From Candidatus Nanopelagicales bacterium (GTDB taxonomy: Bacteria > Actinomycetota > Actinomycetes > S36-B12 > CAIYMF01): a stretch of 40,155 nt of DNA. The notes below the pieces were generated by a model. The model was given only the letters and a program-made list of their open reading frames with translations, had not been told where the DNA came from and ran no database searches. The stretch is taken from positions 1 through 40,155 of the forward strand of contig JALOLH010000007.1 in assembly GCA_025456065.1 (NCBI GenBank), written 5' to 3'. Both the position numbers and the translations under genes were made by a program. This document shows positions 32,577 to 40,155 of this stretch, piece after piece (positions within the stretch are counted from its first letter, which is position 1; the number at the start of each line of letters is the position of its first letter).

Positions 32577-33800
32577 GTGTCCCGCCCCGGCACCAGCCTG
32601 CTGCTCGACAACGTCGGCGAGCTGGTCACGAACGACCCCGAGGGCACGGCGCCCGCGGACGACCGCGACGTGTGGGCGCTGGGCGTCCGTCGCGACGCCG
32701 CGGTGGTCCTCGCCGGCGGCCGGATCGCCTGGATCGGGCCCGCCTCCGCCGCCCCGGCCGCCGACGCCCGGGTGGACTGCGGGGGCCGCGCGCTGCTGCC
32801 CGGCTTCGTGGACTCGCACGCGCACCTGGTGTTCGCCGGTGACCGGGCCCGCGAGTACGCGGCACGGATGTCCGGGCGCCGGTACGCCACGGGCGGCATC
32901 CGCACCACCGTGGCGTCGACCCGCGCCGCCTCGGACGACGAGCTGCGGGCCAACGTGGCTGATCTCGTCGGCGAGCTGCTGCGCAGCGGGGTGACGACCT
33001 TCGAGGTGAAGTCCGGCTACGGCCTGACCGTCGACGACGAGGCCCGCAGCTGCCGGCTGGCGGCGGAGGTCACCGACGAGGTCACGTTCCTCGGCGCGCA
33101 CGTCGTCCCACCGGAGTGGGCCGGCGACCGGGGCGGGTACCTGGACCTGCTCACCGGCCCGATGCTGGCCGCGGCCGCGCCGTTCGCTCGCTGGGCGGAC
33201 GTGTTCGTCGAGCGTGGGGCGTTCGACGCCGTGGAGGCCCACGTCCTGCTCGAGCGCGCCGCCGCCGCCGGGCTGGGCCTGCGGGTGCACGCCAACCAGC
33301 TGGGGCCCGGCCCCGGCGCGGCGCTCGCCGCCGCGCACGGGGCGGCCTCCGCGGACCACTGCACCCACCTCAGCCGCACCGACATCCGCACCCTGGCCGA
33401 GTCGGGGACGGTGGCCACGCTCCTGCCGGCCGCCGAGCTGGGGACCCGCTCGGCCTTCCCGGACGCGCGGCGGCTGCTGCGGGCCGGGGCCACCGTCGCC
33501 CTGGCCACCGACTGCAACCCGGGCACCTCGTACACCACCTCGATGCCCCTGTGCATCGCCCTGGCGGTGTCCCTCATGCGCATGACCCCGGCCGAGGCGC
33601 TGTGGGCCGCCACGGCCGGCGGGGCGGCCGCACTGCGCCGCTCCGACGTGGGTCACCTCGTCGTGGACGGTCCCGCCGACGTGGTGCTGCTCGACGCGCC
33701 CAGCCACGTGCACCTGGCCTACCGCCCCGGCGTCGACCTGGTCGCGGGGGTCTGGCGGGCGGGCACGCGGGTGCCCCCGAGGAGCAGGCTGGAGCCATGA
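32577..33800 (+). CDS. hutI: Imidazolonepropionase
   Basis: Encodes 407 residues of the amidohydrolase superfamily. It opens the imidazolone ring to give N-formimino-L-glutamate. The metal-binding H-x-H is in [13 protein letters not shown]; further features are [24 protein letters not shown] (His ligand), [10 protein letters not shown] (His) and the Asp in [12 protein letters not shown]. Start GTG at 32577 has GGAGGGG upstream, 3 nt after hutU. It overlaps hutG by ATGA. Confidence 0.95.
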   Translation: MSRPGTSLLLDNVGELVTNDPEGTAPADDRDVWALGVRRDAAVVLAGGRIAWIGPASAAPAADARVDCGGRALLPGFVDSHAHLVFAGDRAREYAARMSGRRYATGGIRTTVASTRAASDDELRANVADLVGELLRSGVTTFEVKSGYGLTVDDEARSCRLAAEVTDEVTFLGAHVVPPEWAGDRGGYLDLLTGPMLAAAAPFARWADVFVERGAFDAVEAHVLLERAAAAGLGLRVHANQLGPGPGAALAAAHGAASADHCTHLSRTDIRTLAESGTVATLLPAAELGTRSAFPDARRLLRAGATVALATDCNPGTSYTTSMPLCIALAVSLMRMTPAEALWAATAGGAAALRRSDVGHLVVDGPADVVLLDAPSHVHLAYRPGVDLVAGVWRAGTRVPPRSRLEP

Positions 33801-34720
33801 CCGACGACCCGCACTGGCCACGGGCATCCACCTGGCTGACCGACTCGACCGCCCGGCTCCACCAGTCCCGCCATCCGGGCCGTCCCGACCTGGTGGTGCT
33901 CGGCGTGCCCGCCCATCGGACCTCGCTGTCCCCCACGGGCGCGCACGAGACCCCCGGGGCGATCCGGGCCGCCCTGCAGCGCTGCTCCACGTGGGTCACC
34001 GACCCGGGGCTGGACCTGGCCGAGCTCACGGTCCTGGATCTCGGCGACATCGACGAGCCCGACGGTCCCGACGGGGAGCATGCGACGGTCCAGGCGATCC
34101 GCCAGTACCCGGACGTGCCCGTCCTGGCGCTCGGTGGGGACAACTCGATCACCTACGCCGTCGCGCGCGGCGCCTGGGCCGACGGCCTGGTCACCCTCGA
34201 CGCCCACCACGACCTGCGCGACGGCACCTCGAACGGCTCGCCGGTCCGCCGGCTCGTCGAAGCCGGGATCCCGGGGCCACGGGTCGTCCAGATCGGCATC
34301 GCCGACTTCGCGAACTCCCCCGAGTACGCGACGCGGGCCCGCGACCTCGGCGTCACCGTCGTGCCCGCAGCGGCGCTGGACGACCGACCGATGGCCGACG
34401 TGATGGCCGAAGCGCTCGAGATCGCCTCGGCGGGCTCGCCCGACGCCCGCGTCCACGTCGACCTCGACCTCGACGTGTGCGACCGCGCCGTGGCCCCCGC
34501 CTGCCCGGCCTCGCTGCCCGGCGGGATCGGCGCGCGACAGCTGCGCGCCGCCGCCCGGGCGGCCGGGGCGGACCCACGCGTGGTCTCGATCGACCTCACC
34601 GAGGTGGACGCCACCGCCGACCTGCCCGACCAGCGCACGGTCCGGCTCGCTGCGCTGTGCGTCCTCGAGGTCGCGACCGGCGTGCTGCTGCGCCGCGTCG
34701 CCCCCGGCGGGCGCGCCTGA
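33797..34720 (+). CDS. hutG: Formimidoylglutamase (arginase family)
   Basis: Encodes 307 residues. It hydrolyses N-formimino-L-glutamate to glutamate and formamide, finishing the four-step route. The ureohydrolase motifs are [27 protein letters not shown] and [23 protein letters not shown]. In arginase-type enzymes the first motif is GGDHS, where His binds manganese; here it is GGDNS, so one metal ligand is replaced by Asn. Whether this is typical of the actinobacterial HutG subgroup I cannot verify. The ATG overlaps the hutI stop with GGAG upstream. Its stop is 2 bp from the convergent thioredoxin-like gene's stop. Confidence 0.88.
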   Translation: MTDDPHWPRASTWLTDSTARLHQSRHPGRPDLVVLGVPAHRTSLSPTGAHETPGAIRAALQRCSTWVTDPGLDLAELTVLDLGDIDEPDGPDGEHATVQAIRQYPDVPVLALGGDNSITYAVARGAWADGLVTLDAHHDLRDGTSNGSPVRRLVEAGIPGPRVVQIGIADFANSPEYATRARDLGVTVVPAAALDDRPMADVMAEALEIASAGSPDARVHVDLDLDVCDRAVAPACPASLPGGIGARQLRAAARAAGADPRVVSIDLTEVDATADLPDQRTVRLAALCVLEVATGVLLRRVAPGGRA

Positions 34721-34722
34721 GC

Positions 34723-35397
34723 TCAGGCGACCTCACCGATCGCCGCGATCACGTCGGCGCGGCGGGGGGCACCGGTGGCCCGCCTGCGGATCCGTCCGGC
34801 TGCGTCGAGCACCAGGACCGTCGGCGTGCGGGTGATGTCCAGGCGTCGCACGAGCTCGAGGTGGGACTCCGCATCGACCTCGACGTGGGTGACCCCTGCG
34901 ACCATCCCGGCCACGTCGCCGAGGACCACCCGGGTGGCCCGGCAGGGCTGGCAGAACGCCGAGGAGAACTGCACGAGCGTGGCTCGGGCGCCGAGCGGCG
35001 TGCCGAGGTCCTCGGCGGTGAGCCGGTGGGCGGCCGGCACGAGGGTGTGGTCGATCGTCACGGGCCGACCGTCGACGACCAGGGGCTCGGAGACGTCGTC
35101 GGCGGCCAGCGGCCCCTCGGCGACGGGCGAGTCGTCCCCGGCCGGCGAGTCGTCTTCGAGCGGCGGGGCACCACCAGCGGACGGGGCATCGCCCCCCGCC
35201 GGCAGCCCCGCCGCGGCACCGGGCGCGGTGGCCGGGACCGGCGGTCCGAGGGGCGGACCCTCGGCGACCGCGACGTGCTGCATCCGGCCGTCCGTGCGCC
35301 GGCGCCACACCCCGAAGGCGGTCGCCGCGCCCAGCACGACGACCAGGATCAGCACGCCCTCCATGAGGCCCACAACGTCGCCGCCCCGCTCGCCCAT
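34723..35397 (-). CDS. Membrane-anchored thioredoxin-like protein
   Basis: Encodes 224 residues. One transmembrane helix lies near the N-terminus ([21 protein letters not shown]), followed by an Ala/Pro/Asp-rich linker (about 45-115) and a thioredoxin-fold domain with the redox motif [11 protein letters not shown], strand VTHVEVDAE and the cis-Pro segment [11 protein letters not shown]. The domain would be exposed on one side of the membrane; with basic RRR directly after the helix it is more likely cytoplasmic, but this is not certain. Start 35397 (ATG) is chosen; ATG 35364 keeps the helix and is possible. Such proteins are normally beside DUF4395; here hut and NYN genes lie between. Confidence 0.82.
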   Translation of the reverse strand: MGERGGDVVGLMEGVLILVVVLGAATAFGVWRRRTDGRMQHVAVAEGPPLGPPVPATAPGAAAGLPAGGDAPSAGGAPPLEDDSPAGDDSPVAEGPLAADDVSEPLVVDGRPVTIDHTLVPAAHRLTAEDLGTPLGARATLVQFSSAFCQPCRATRVVLGDVAGMVAGVTHVEVDAESHLELVRRLDITRTPTVLVLDAAGRIRRRATGAPRRADVIAAIGEVA

Positions 35398-35410
35398 TCC
35401 CGCGGGGGCG

Positions 35411-35416
35411 TATCCT
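35411..35416 (+). promoter_or_regulatory. -10 element of glnR
   Basis: TATCCT, about 58 nt before the glnR ATG at 35475; a leadered transcript with GGAGGAGG as ribosome binding site. Confidence 0.45.
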
Positions 35417-35474
35417 CGGCTCCAGCGAGCGGGACCTCTGGGGTCGTCGCAGGGGGCGTGCGGAGGAGGTGCCG

Positions 35475-36200
35475 ATGAGCCGATTGCTGCTCATGACGGC
35501 ATCCCTCGGGCCCTCCGGGGACGTCCTTCCCGCGCTCGGGCTGCTCGCCCACCACGTCCGCGTGCTGCCGGCCGAGGCCAGCGCGCTGCTGGACGCACCG
35601 CGCGCCGACGCCCTGCTCGTCGACGGTCGCCAGAACCTCGCGCACGTGCGCGCCCTCACCCGGCTGATCCGCCAGACCGGCGTCGAGTGCCCCGTGCTGC
35701 TCATCACGACCGAGGGCGGCCTGGCGGCCGTCAACGCCGAGTGGGGCATCGACGACGTCCTGCTCGAGGCCGCCGGCCCGGCGGAGGTGGAGGCCCGGCT
35801 GCGCCTGGCGATCGGCCGGACGGCGGTCGCCGAGGAGGCCGAGTCCGACGGCGAGCTGCGCCTCGGTGACCTGGCCATCGACGAGCGCGCCTACAGCGCG
35901 CGCCTGCGCGGGCGCAGCCTGGACCTGACGTTCAAGGAGTTCGAGCTGCTGCGGTTCCTGGCCGGTCATGCTGGTCGCGTGTTCACCCGCGCCCAGCTGC
36001 TCCAGGAGGTCTGGGGCTACGACTACTTCGGCGGCACCCGCACCGTCGACGTGCACGTGCGCCGCCTGCGCGCGAAGCTCGGCTCCGAGCACGAGGCGAT
36101 GATCGGCACGGTCCGCAACGTCGGGTACCGGTTCGTCCCGCCCCGCCAGGACGAGGGCCTCGACGTCGCCACCGCGGCCACCCTGCGGGAGCCGGTCTGA
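35475..36200 (+). CDS. glnR: Nitrogen-response regulator GlnR
   Basis: Encodes 241 residues. It matches actinobacterial GlnR as I remember it: [23 protein letters not shown] at the start, Asp50 in [33 protein letters not shown], then the winged helix with [51 protein letters not shown] and [12 protein letters not shown]. GlnR is an orphan OmpR-type regulator without a partner kinase and controls glutamine synthetase, ammonium transport and other nitrogen genes. A GTG six bases upstream is an alternative start. The stop overlaps mshD. Its neighbourhood of hut genes, an N-source pathway, is notable. Confidence 0.93.
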   Translation: MSRLLLMTASLGPSGDVLPALGLLAHHVRVLPAEASALLDAPRADALLVDGRQNLAHVRALTRLIRQTGVECPVLLITTEGGLAAVNAEWGIDDVLLEAAGPAEVEARLRLAIGRTAVAEEAESDGELRLGDLAIDERAYSARLRGRSLDLTFKEFELLRFLAGHAGRVFTRAQLLQEVWGYDYFGGTRTVDVHVRRLRAKLGSEHEAMIGTVRNVGYRFVPPRQDEGLDVATAATLREPV

Positions 36201-37147
36201 GCGCGGTCCACCTGCGCGCCGCGGCGGCCCTGACCCCCGCCGAGGTGGCCGCGGTGCTCGCCCTGGCCGAGGCCGCAGCGGCTGCCGACGGCGCCCACCC
36301 GCTCAGCGAGCACGTCGTGCTGCACCTGCGCCACGGCGACCCCGACGCCCTGCACCTGCTGGCCGAGGACCCGGGCACGGGCCAGCTGCTCGGCTACGCC
36401 CACCTCGACCTCGACGACTCCGCCGATGGTCCCGCTGCCGAGCTCGCGGTCAGCCCGACCGCCCGCCGGCAGGGCGTGGGGACCGCCCTGCTCGACGTCC
36501 TCGTCACCCGCGCCGACCAGGAGCCGGGCCGCCTGAGGCTCTGGGCGCACGGCACCGACGCCGCCGCCGGCCGGCTCGCCGCCGCCCACGGCTTCCGGCG
36601 CGTGCGCCGGCTCTGGCAGATGCGCCGCTCCCTGTACGCCCCGCTGGACCCCGTGGTCCTCCCGCCCGGCGTCACGCTGCGGGCCTTCGACCCCGACCGG
36701 GACCCGGAGCCCTGGCTGGCCCTGAACGCGCGGGCGTTCGCCGCGCTGCCCGACCAGGCCGGCTGGACCCGCGCCGACCTCGACCGGCGGATGGCCGAGC
36801 CGTGGTTCGAGCCGGCCGGGTTCCTGCTCGCCGAGCAGGTGGACAGCCGGTTGGTGGGGTTCCACTGGACGAAGGTGCACGGGCACCACGCGCGGGCGGG
36901 GGGCGACCCCGAGGACGGGCACCGCCACCACGAGCCCATCGGCGAGGTCTACGTCGTCGGCGTGGACCCGCAGGCCCGGGGCGGGGGGCTCGGCCGGGCC
37001 CTGACCCTCGCCGGGCTGCACCACCTCCGCGGGCGCGGACTGGCCTCGGCGCTGCTCTTCGTCGACGCAGACAACGCCCCGGCCATCGCGCTGTACCGCT
37101 CGCTGGGCTTCGCCACCTGGGACGTCGACACCCTGTTCCGCCGCTGA
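36197..37147 (+). CDS. mshD: Mycothiol synthase MshD, probable CTG start
   Basis: Encodes about 316 residues. MshD acetylates Cys-GlcN-Ins with acetyl-CoA, the last step of mycothiol synthesis. Two GNAT domains are visible: [20 protein letters not shown] in the first and [22 protein letters not shown] with [26 protein letters not shown] in the second. Family similarity ([16 protein letters not shown]... and GAHPLSEH) extends upstream of the first ATG/GTG in frame (GTG 36245). The frame continues to a CTG at 36197 overlapping the glnR stop as CTGA; I therefore propose CTG as the start, with GTG 36245 as the conventional alternative. Confidence 0.88.
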   Translation: MSAVHLRAAAALTPAEVAAVLALAEAAAAADGAHPLSEHVVLHLRHGDPDALHLLAEDPGTGQLLGYAHLDLDDSADGPAAELAVSPTARRQGVGTALLDVLVTRADQEPGRLRLWAHGTDAAAGRLAAAHGFRRVRRLWQMRRSLYAPLDPVVLPPGVTLRAFDPDRDPEPWLALNARAFAALPDQAGWTRADLDRRMAEPWFEPAGFLLAEQVDSRLVGFHWTKVHGHHARAGGDPEDGHRHHEPIGEVYVVGVDPQARGGGLGRALTLAGLHHLRGRGLASALLFVDADNAPAIALYRSLGFATWDVDTLFRR

Positions 37148-37215
37148 ACGCCGCGCGGGCCGTGGCACGCCGGCCGCGGCCTCGCGCTCCACTGCGTCGG
37201 CCCAGCACGAGGCCC

Positions 37216-37221
37216 TAGACT
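37216..37221 (+). promoter_or_regulatory. -10 element of ppk
   Basis: TAGACT followed by a leader of about 27 nt containing GAGGGGG before the ATG at 37255. Confidence 0.55.
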
Positions 37222-37254
37222 CGATCGATCCACGAACGGGCGCGAGGGGGCACG

Positions 37255-39396
37255 ATGACCGACACCATCGCCGAGCACGAGGCGGATGCACCGGACGGCG
37301 CCCCACCCCGAGCAGCCGCCACCGCGACGGCCGCGCTGCCCCGCGATCGCTTCGCCGACCGCGAGCTGTCCTGGCTGTCGTTCAACGAGCGTGTCCTCGA
37401 GCTCGCCGAGGACACCGGGCTGCCCCTGCTGGAGCGAGCCAAGTTCCTGGCGATCTTCGCGTCGAACCTCGACGAGTTCTTCATGGTGCGGGTGGCCGGG
37501 CTCAAGCGGCGCATCGACGCCGGCATCGCCGTGCGCGCGGCCAGCGGCCTGATGCCCCGCGACCTGCTCGACCAGATCCTGTCGCGGACCCGCGCCCTCA
37601 TGGACCGCCACGCCGCGTGCTTCAGCGACGTCGTCCTGCCCCAGTTGCGCGCCGAGGGCATCCAGGTCCTGCGCTACCACGCGGCCACGCAGGAGGAGCA
37701 GGCCGACCTGCGGCAGCTGTTCATCGACAAGGTCTTCCCCGTGCTCACGCCACTGGCGGTGGACCCGGCGCACCCCTTCCCGTACATCTCCGGGCTGAGC
37801 CTCAACCTGGCGGTCGTGGTCCGCAACCCCAGCACCGGCACCGAGCTGTTCGCCCGGGTGAAGGTGCCGCCGAGCCTGCCGCGCTTCCTGTCGGTCGGCC
37901 ACGAGCGGTTCGTCCCCCTCGAGGAGGTCATCGCGGCGAACCTCGGCGACCTGTTCCCCGGCATGGAGATCCTGCAGCAGCACTCGTTCCGGGTGACCCG
38001 CAACGAGGACGTGGAGGTCGAGGAGGACGACGCCGAGAACCTGCTCAAGGCGCTCGAGCGCGAGCTCATGCGTCGCCGGTTCGGCCCGCCGGTCCGCCTC
38101 GAGGTCGAGCGCTCGATCGACCCCTACGTCCTCGAGGTCCTCGTCCGCGAGCTCGGCATCTCCGACGAGGAGGTCTTCGCCCTGCCCGGGCCGCTGGACC
38201 TGACCGGCCTGTGGACGATCTACGCGATCGACCGGGACGACCTCAAGGAGCGCGCCTTCCTGCCGAAGACCTCCCCGCAGCTCTCGGAGGTGGAGAGCGC
38301 CTCGGCGCCCGACGTGCTCGAGGCGATGCGCGACCACGACGTGCTGCTGCACCACCCGTACGACTCGTTCTCGACCAGCGTGCAGCGCTTCCTCGAGCAG
38401 GCGGCGGCCGACCCCAAGGTGCTCGCGATCAAGCAGACCCTCTACCGCACCTCGGGCGACTCCCCCATCGTCGACGCCCTCATCGACGCCGCCCAGAGCG
38501 GCAAGCAGGTGCTCGCGCTGGTGGAGATCAAGGCGCGCTTCGACGAGCAGGCGAACATCTCGTGGGCCCGCAAGCTGGAGCGCCAGGGCGTGCACGTGGT
38601 CTACGGCCTGGTCGGCCTGAAGACCCACTGCAAGCTGAGCATGGTCGTGCGCGACGACGGCGACAAGCTGCGCCGCTACGTGCACATCGGCACGGGCAAC
38701 TACCACCCGAAGACCGCGAGGCTCTACGAGGACATGGGCCTGCTCACCGCCGACCCCGCGGTCGGCGAGGACGTCAGCCACGTGTTCAACGTGCTCTCCG
38801 GGTACTCGATGAACACCACCTACCAGCGGCTGCTGGTCGCACCGCACTCGATCCGCACCGGGCTGATCGAGCGGATCGAGCGGGAGGTGGCCCATCACCG
38901 CGAGGGACGGCGGGCGCGCGTGCGCTTCAAGTGCAACTCGATCGTGGACGAGGCGATCATCGACGCGCTGTACCGGGCGTCGCAGGCCGGCGTCCCGGTG
39001 GACGTGTGGGTCCGCGGCATCTGCGCGGTGCGCCCCGGCGTGCCGGGCATGAGCGAGAACGTGCGCGTCCGCTCGGTGCTGGGCCGGTTCCTGGAGCACT
39101 CACGGGCCTACGAGTTCGCCAACGGCGGCCAGACCGAGACGTGGATCGGCTCGGCGGACCTGATGCACCGCAACCTCGACCGCCGCGTCGAGGTGCTCGT
39201 CCGGCTCAACGACGAGCACGCCGAGTCCGTCGCCACGCTGCTGGACATGGGGTTCGACGAGCGCACCAAGGCGTGGATCTGCCAGCCCGACGGCACCTGG
39301 GCCCGGCACGTGGCACCCGACGGCGGTGGCGGGCGGGACCTGCAGGAGCACCTCATCGACCTGCACGCCCGGGGGGCCCGACGACGGGTGGTCTGA
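37255..39396 (+). CDS. ppk: Polyphosphate kinase 1
   Basis: Encodes 713 residues, the normal PPK1 size. It makes polyphosphate from ATP reversibly. The N-terminal domain begins after a 30-residue Asp/Ala-rich tail with [19 protein letters not shown], then [19 protein letters not shown]. The two C-terminal catalytic domains contain [35 protein letters not shown], the [10 protein letters not shown] histidine (phospho-acceptor), [19 protein letters not shown], and [20 protein letters not shown]. The CYTH-domain gene follows on the same strand 97 bp later. Ribosome binding site GAGGGGG. Confidence 0.96.
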   Translation: MTDTIAEHEADAPDGAPPRAAATATAALPRDRFADRELSWLSFNERVLELAEDTGLPLLERAKFLAIFASNLDEFFMVRVAGLKRRIDAGIAVRAASGLMPRDLLDQILSRTRALMDRHAACFSDVVLPQLRAEGIQVLRYHAATQEEQADLRQLFIDKVFPVLTPLAVDPAHPFPYISGLSLNLAVVVRNPSTGTELFARVKVPPSLPRFLSVGHERFVPLEEVIAANLGDLFPGMEILQQHSFRVTRNEDVEVEEDDAENLLKALERELMRRRFGPPVRLEVERSIDPYVLEVLVRELGISDEEVFALPGPLDLTGLWTIYAIDRDDLKERAFLPKTSPQLSEVESASAPDVLEAMRDHDVLLHHPYDSFSTSVQRFLEQAAADPKVLAIKQTLYRTSGDSPIVDALIDAAQSGKQVLALVEIKARFDEQANISWARKLERQGVHVVYGLVGLKTHCKLSMVVRDDGDKLRRYVHIGTGNYHPKTARLYEDMGLLTADPAVGEDVSHVFNVLSGYSMNTTYQRLLVAPHSIRTGLIERIEREVAHHREGRRARVRFKCNSIVDEAIIDALYRASQAGVPVDVWVRGICAVRPGVPGMSENVRVRSVLGRFLEHSRAYEFANGGQTETWIGSADLMHRNLDRRVEVLVRLNDEHAESVATLLDMGFDERTKAWICQPDGTWARHVAPDGGGGRDLQEHLIDLHARGARRRVV

Positions 39397-39404
39397 GGTC
39401 ATCC

Positions 39405-39415
39405 GTTCACCCGAC
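39405..39415 (+). promoter_or_regulatory. Single PHO-box-like unit between ppk and the CYTH gene
   Basis: GTTCACCCGAC is a perfect match to the consensus 11-mer of Streptomyces PHO boxes as I recall it; a partial GGTCATCC lies 8 bp before. There is no second unit in register, so the site may be weak or accidental. Confidence 0.4.
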
Positions 39416-39493
39416 CATGGCATCCTGTCGGGGCCGGATCCGGGCGCCCGCGCCCATCCTTCCGCCCCGAGCCGCCGACCCTGAGAGGCCCAC

Positions 39494-40155
39494 GTGAGCA
39501 ACGGCGCCGCCGCCCCCAGCCGGGTGGAGCACACGCTGCGCGTCCATGCGCTGTTCCGCATGCCCGAGCTCACCGGGACCGTGGCGGGGCTGGCCGGCAG
39601 CACCATCGAGACCGGCATCGCCCACGTCGAGCGCCGGGACGGCGTCGACGTACGGGCGGTGTACCACGACACCGCGGACCTGCGGCTGATCCGCTGGGGC
39701 GCCCGGCTGCGCCGCCGTGAGGGGGGCGCCGACGAGGGCTGGCACCTCACGCTGCCCGTCGAGGGTGCCACGTCCGGCAGCCGGGACGAGGTGCGCCTGC
39801 CGCTGGCCGCCGGGGCGGTCGGCGAGGTCCCCGCCGAGCTGGCCGACGTGGTGACCGCCCTGGCCCGCCGCGAGCCGCTCGTGCCGGTCGCCACCCTGCA
39901 GACCACGCGCACCCTGCACGTGCTCCACGACGCCGCCGGCACGCCGGTGGCCGAGCTGGTCGACGACGTCGTCTCGATCATGGACGGCGAGGTGGTGGCG
40001 GGCCGGTTCCGGGAGCTCGAGCTCACCGCCCTCGGCGAGGACCCGGAGGTGCTCACCCCCGTGCTGGCCGTGCTCGAGGCGCACGGCGCCATGCCCGGCT
40101 CGACCAGCAAGCCGGGCAGTGCCCTGGGCCCGCGCGCGAAGGACGCCCCGGACGT
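39494..40155 (+). CDS. CYTH domain protein (probable CYTH-CHAD), truncated at window end
   Basis: An open frame from GTG 39494 (MSNGAAAPSRVEHTLRVH) runs off the window at 40155; 220 residues are visible. The CYTH fold is recognisable by VRAVYHDTADLRLIRWGARLRRREGG, EGWHLTLPVEGA, SGSRDEVRLPL, the LQTTRTLHVL strand and VAELVDDVVSIMDG. The first E-x-E-x-K motif is degenerate (EHTLR). In actinobacteria such genes beside ppk usually continue into a CHAD domain, linked to polyphosphate binding; that part is outside the window. GAGAGG precedes the GTG. Confidence 0.85.
   Translation, partial: MSNGAAAPSRVEHTLRVHALFRMPELTGTVAGLAGSTIETGIAHVERRDGVDVRAVYHDTADLRLIRWGARLRRREGGADEGWHLTLPVEGATSGSRDEVRLPLAAGAVGEVPAELADVVTALARREPLVPVATLQTTRTLHVLHDAAGTPVAELVDDVVSIMDGEVVAGRFRELELTALGEDPEVLTPVLAVLEAHGAMPGSTSKPGSALGPRAKDAPD

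Noticed and set aside
29229-33827. A 1,532-codon open frame on the minus strand opposite the hut operon
   Set aside because: It is antisense to three well-recognised hut genes; long stop-free antisense frames are expected at this GC content, and its sequence is Arg/Gly/His/Gln-rich without domains.
36245-37147. GTG 36245 as the definitive mshD start
   Set aside because: Not excluded, but family-like residues upstream of it and the CTGA overlap with glnR make a longer protein more likely.
1-40155. tRNA, rRNA, insertion sequence or prophage genes
   Set aside because: No GGTTCGAATCC-type T-arm, transposase motif, integrase or flanking terminal repeats were found on reading the intergenic regions of either strand.

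Overview
The window is a very G+C-rich (roughly three quarters by eye), densely coding chromosomal segment of an actinobacterium. The evidence is two mycothiol biosynthesis genes (mshA, mshD), SenX3/RegX3, CarD, a GlnR orphan regulator, DUF2516, DUF4395, YbjN, DUF4032 and CYTH-CHAD family proteins, frequent GTG starts, and many leaderless promoters. The gene order rlmB-cysS-ispF-ispD-carD ... regX3-senX3-phoU ... mshA-gpm ... Fur-family gene ... glnR-mshD ... ppk resembles, as I recall it, one arm of the Streptomyces core chromosome, so most of the window is conserved vertical backbone. I cannot place it below class level. I saw no insertion sequence, phage, CRISPR array, rRNA or tRNA.

Layout. 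1-503: end of a small membrane protein. 536-1919 (minus): membrane-anchored hydrolase plus DUF3052 protein. 2102-4320: convergent DUF4032 kinase-like protein and esterase, whose shared 3' ends carry a 108-bp tandem duplication. 4369-8770 (minus): rlmB, cysS, ispF, ispD, carD (23S rRNA methylation, Cys-tRNA, two MEP-pathway steps, RNA polymerase regulator). 8857-9384: lipoprotein. 9416-12147: regX3-senX3 divergent from phoU, with a PHO-box-like operator between them. 12225-14820: mshA, ybjN-like gene, phosphoglycerate mutase. 14873-17140: methyltransferase and DUF2516 (minus), divergent from an XRE regulator coupled to an unusual 15-residue-repeat protein, closed by a strong terminator hairpin. 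17309-19091 (minus): class 3 asparaginase and BKACE enzyme. 19234-21018: DUF4388-like protein with a long Pro/Ala-rich linker. 21038-23741 (minus): dtd and glgX. 23769-25950 (minus): small membrane peptide, nitrobindin, Fur-family regulator, YgfZ. 26067-27384: DsrE-like protein and haloalkane-dehalogenase-like enzyme. 27508-28213 (minus): DUF4395 gene behind a cysteine-containing leader peptide. 28318-29163: NYN-domain protein. 29235-34720: histidine utilisation operon hutHUIG. 34723-35397 (minus): membrane-anchored thioredoxin-like protein. 35475-37147: glnR and mshD. 37255-40155: ppk and a CYTH(-CHAD) protein cut off by the window edge.

Themes. (1) Phosphate: RegX3/SenX3/PhoU, polyphosphate kinase and a CYTH-family partner, with PHO-box-like 11-mers at two of these loci. 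(2) Thiol and sulfur: MshA, MshD, the thioredoxin-like protein, DUF4395 and its Cys leader peptide. (3) Nitrogen: GlnR, the hut operon and the asparaginase. (4) Expression: most unlinked gene starts have a -10-like hexamer (xAxxxT, often TAGxxT) exactly 6-7 nt before ATG/GTG, so leaderless transcription seems the rule, and this settles several start codons. The most novel-looking items are the leaderless Cys leader peptide upstream of DUF4395, the XRE/15-residue-repeat operon with its operator, the DUF4388-like linker protein, a 35-residue leaderless membrane peptide, and the tandem duplication across the convergent stop codons.
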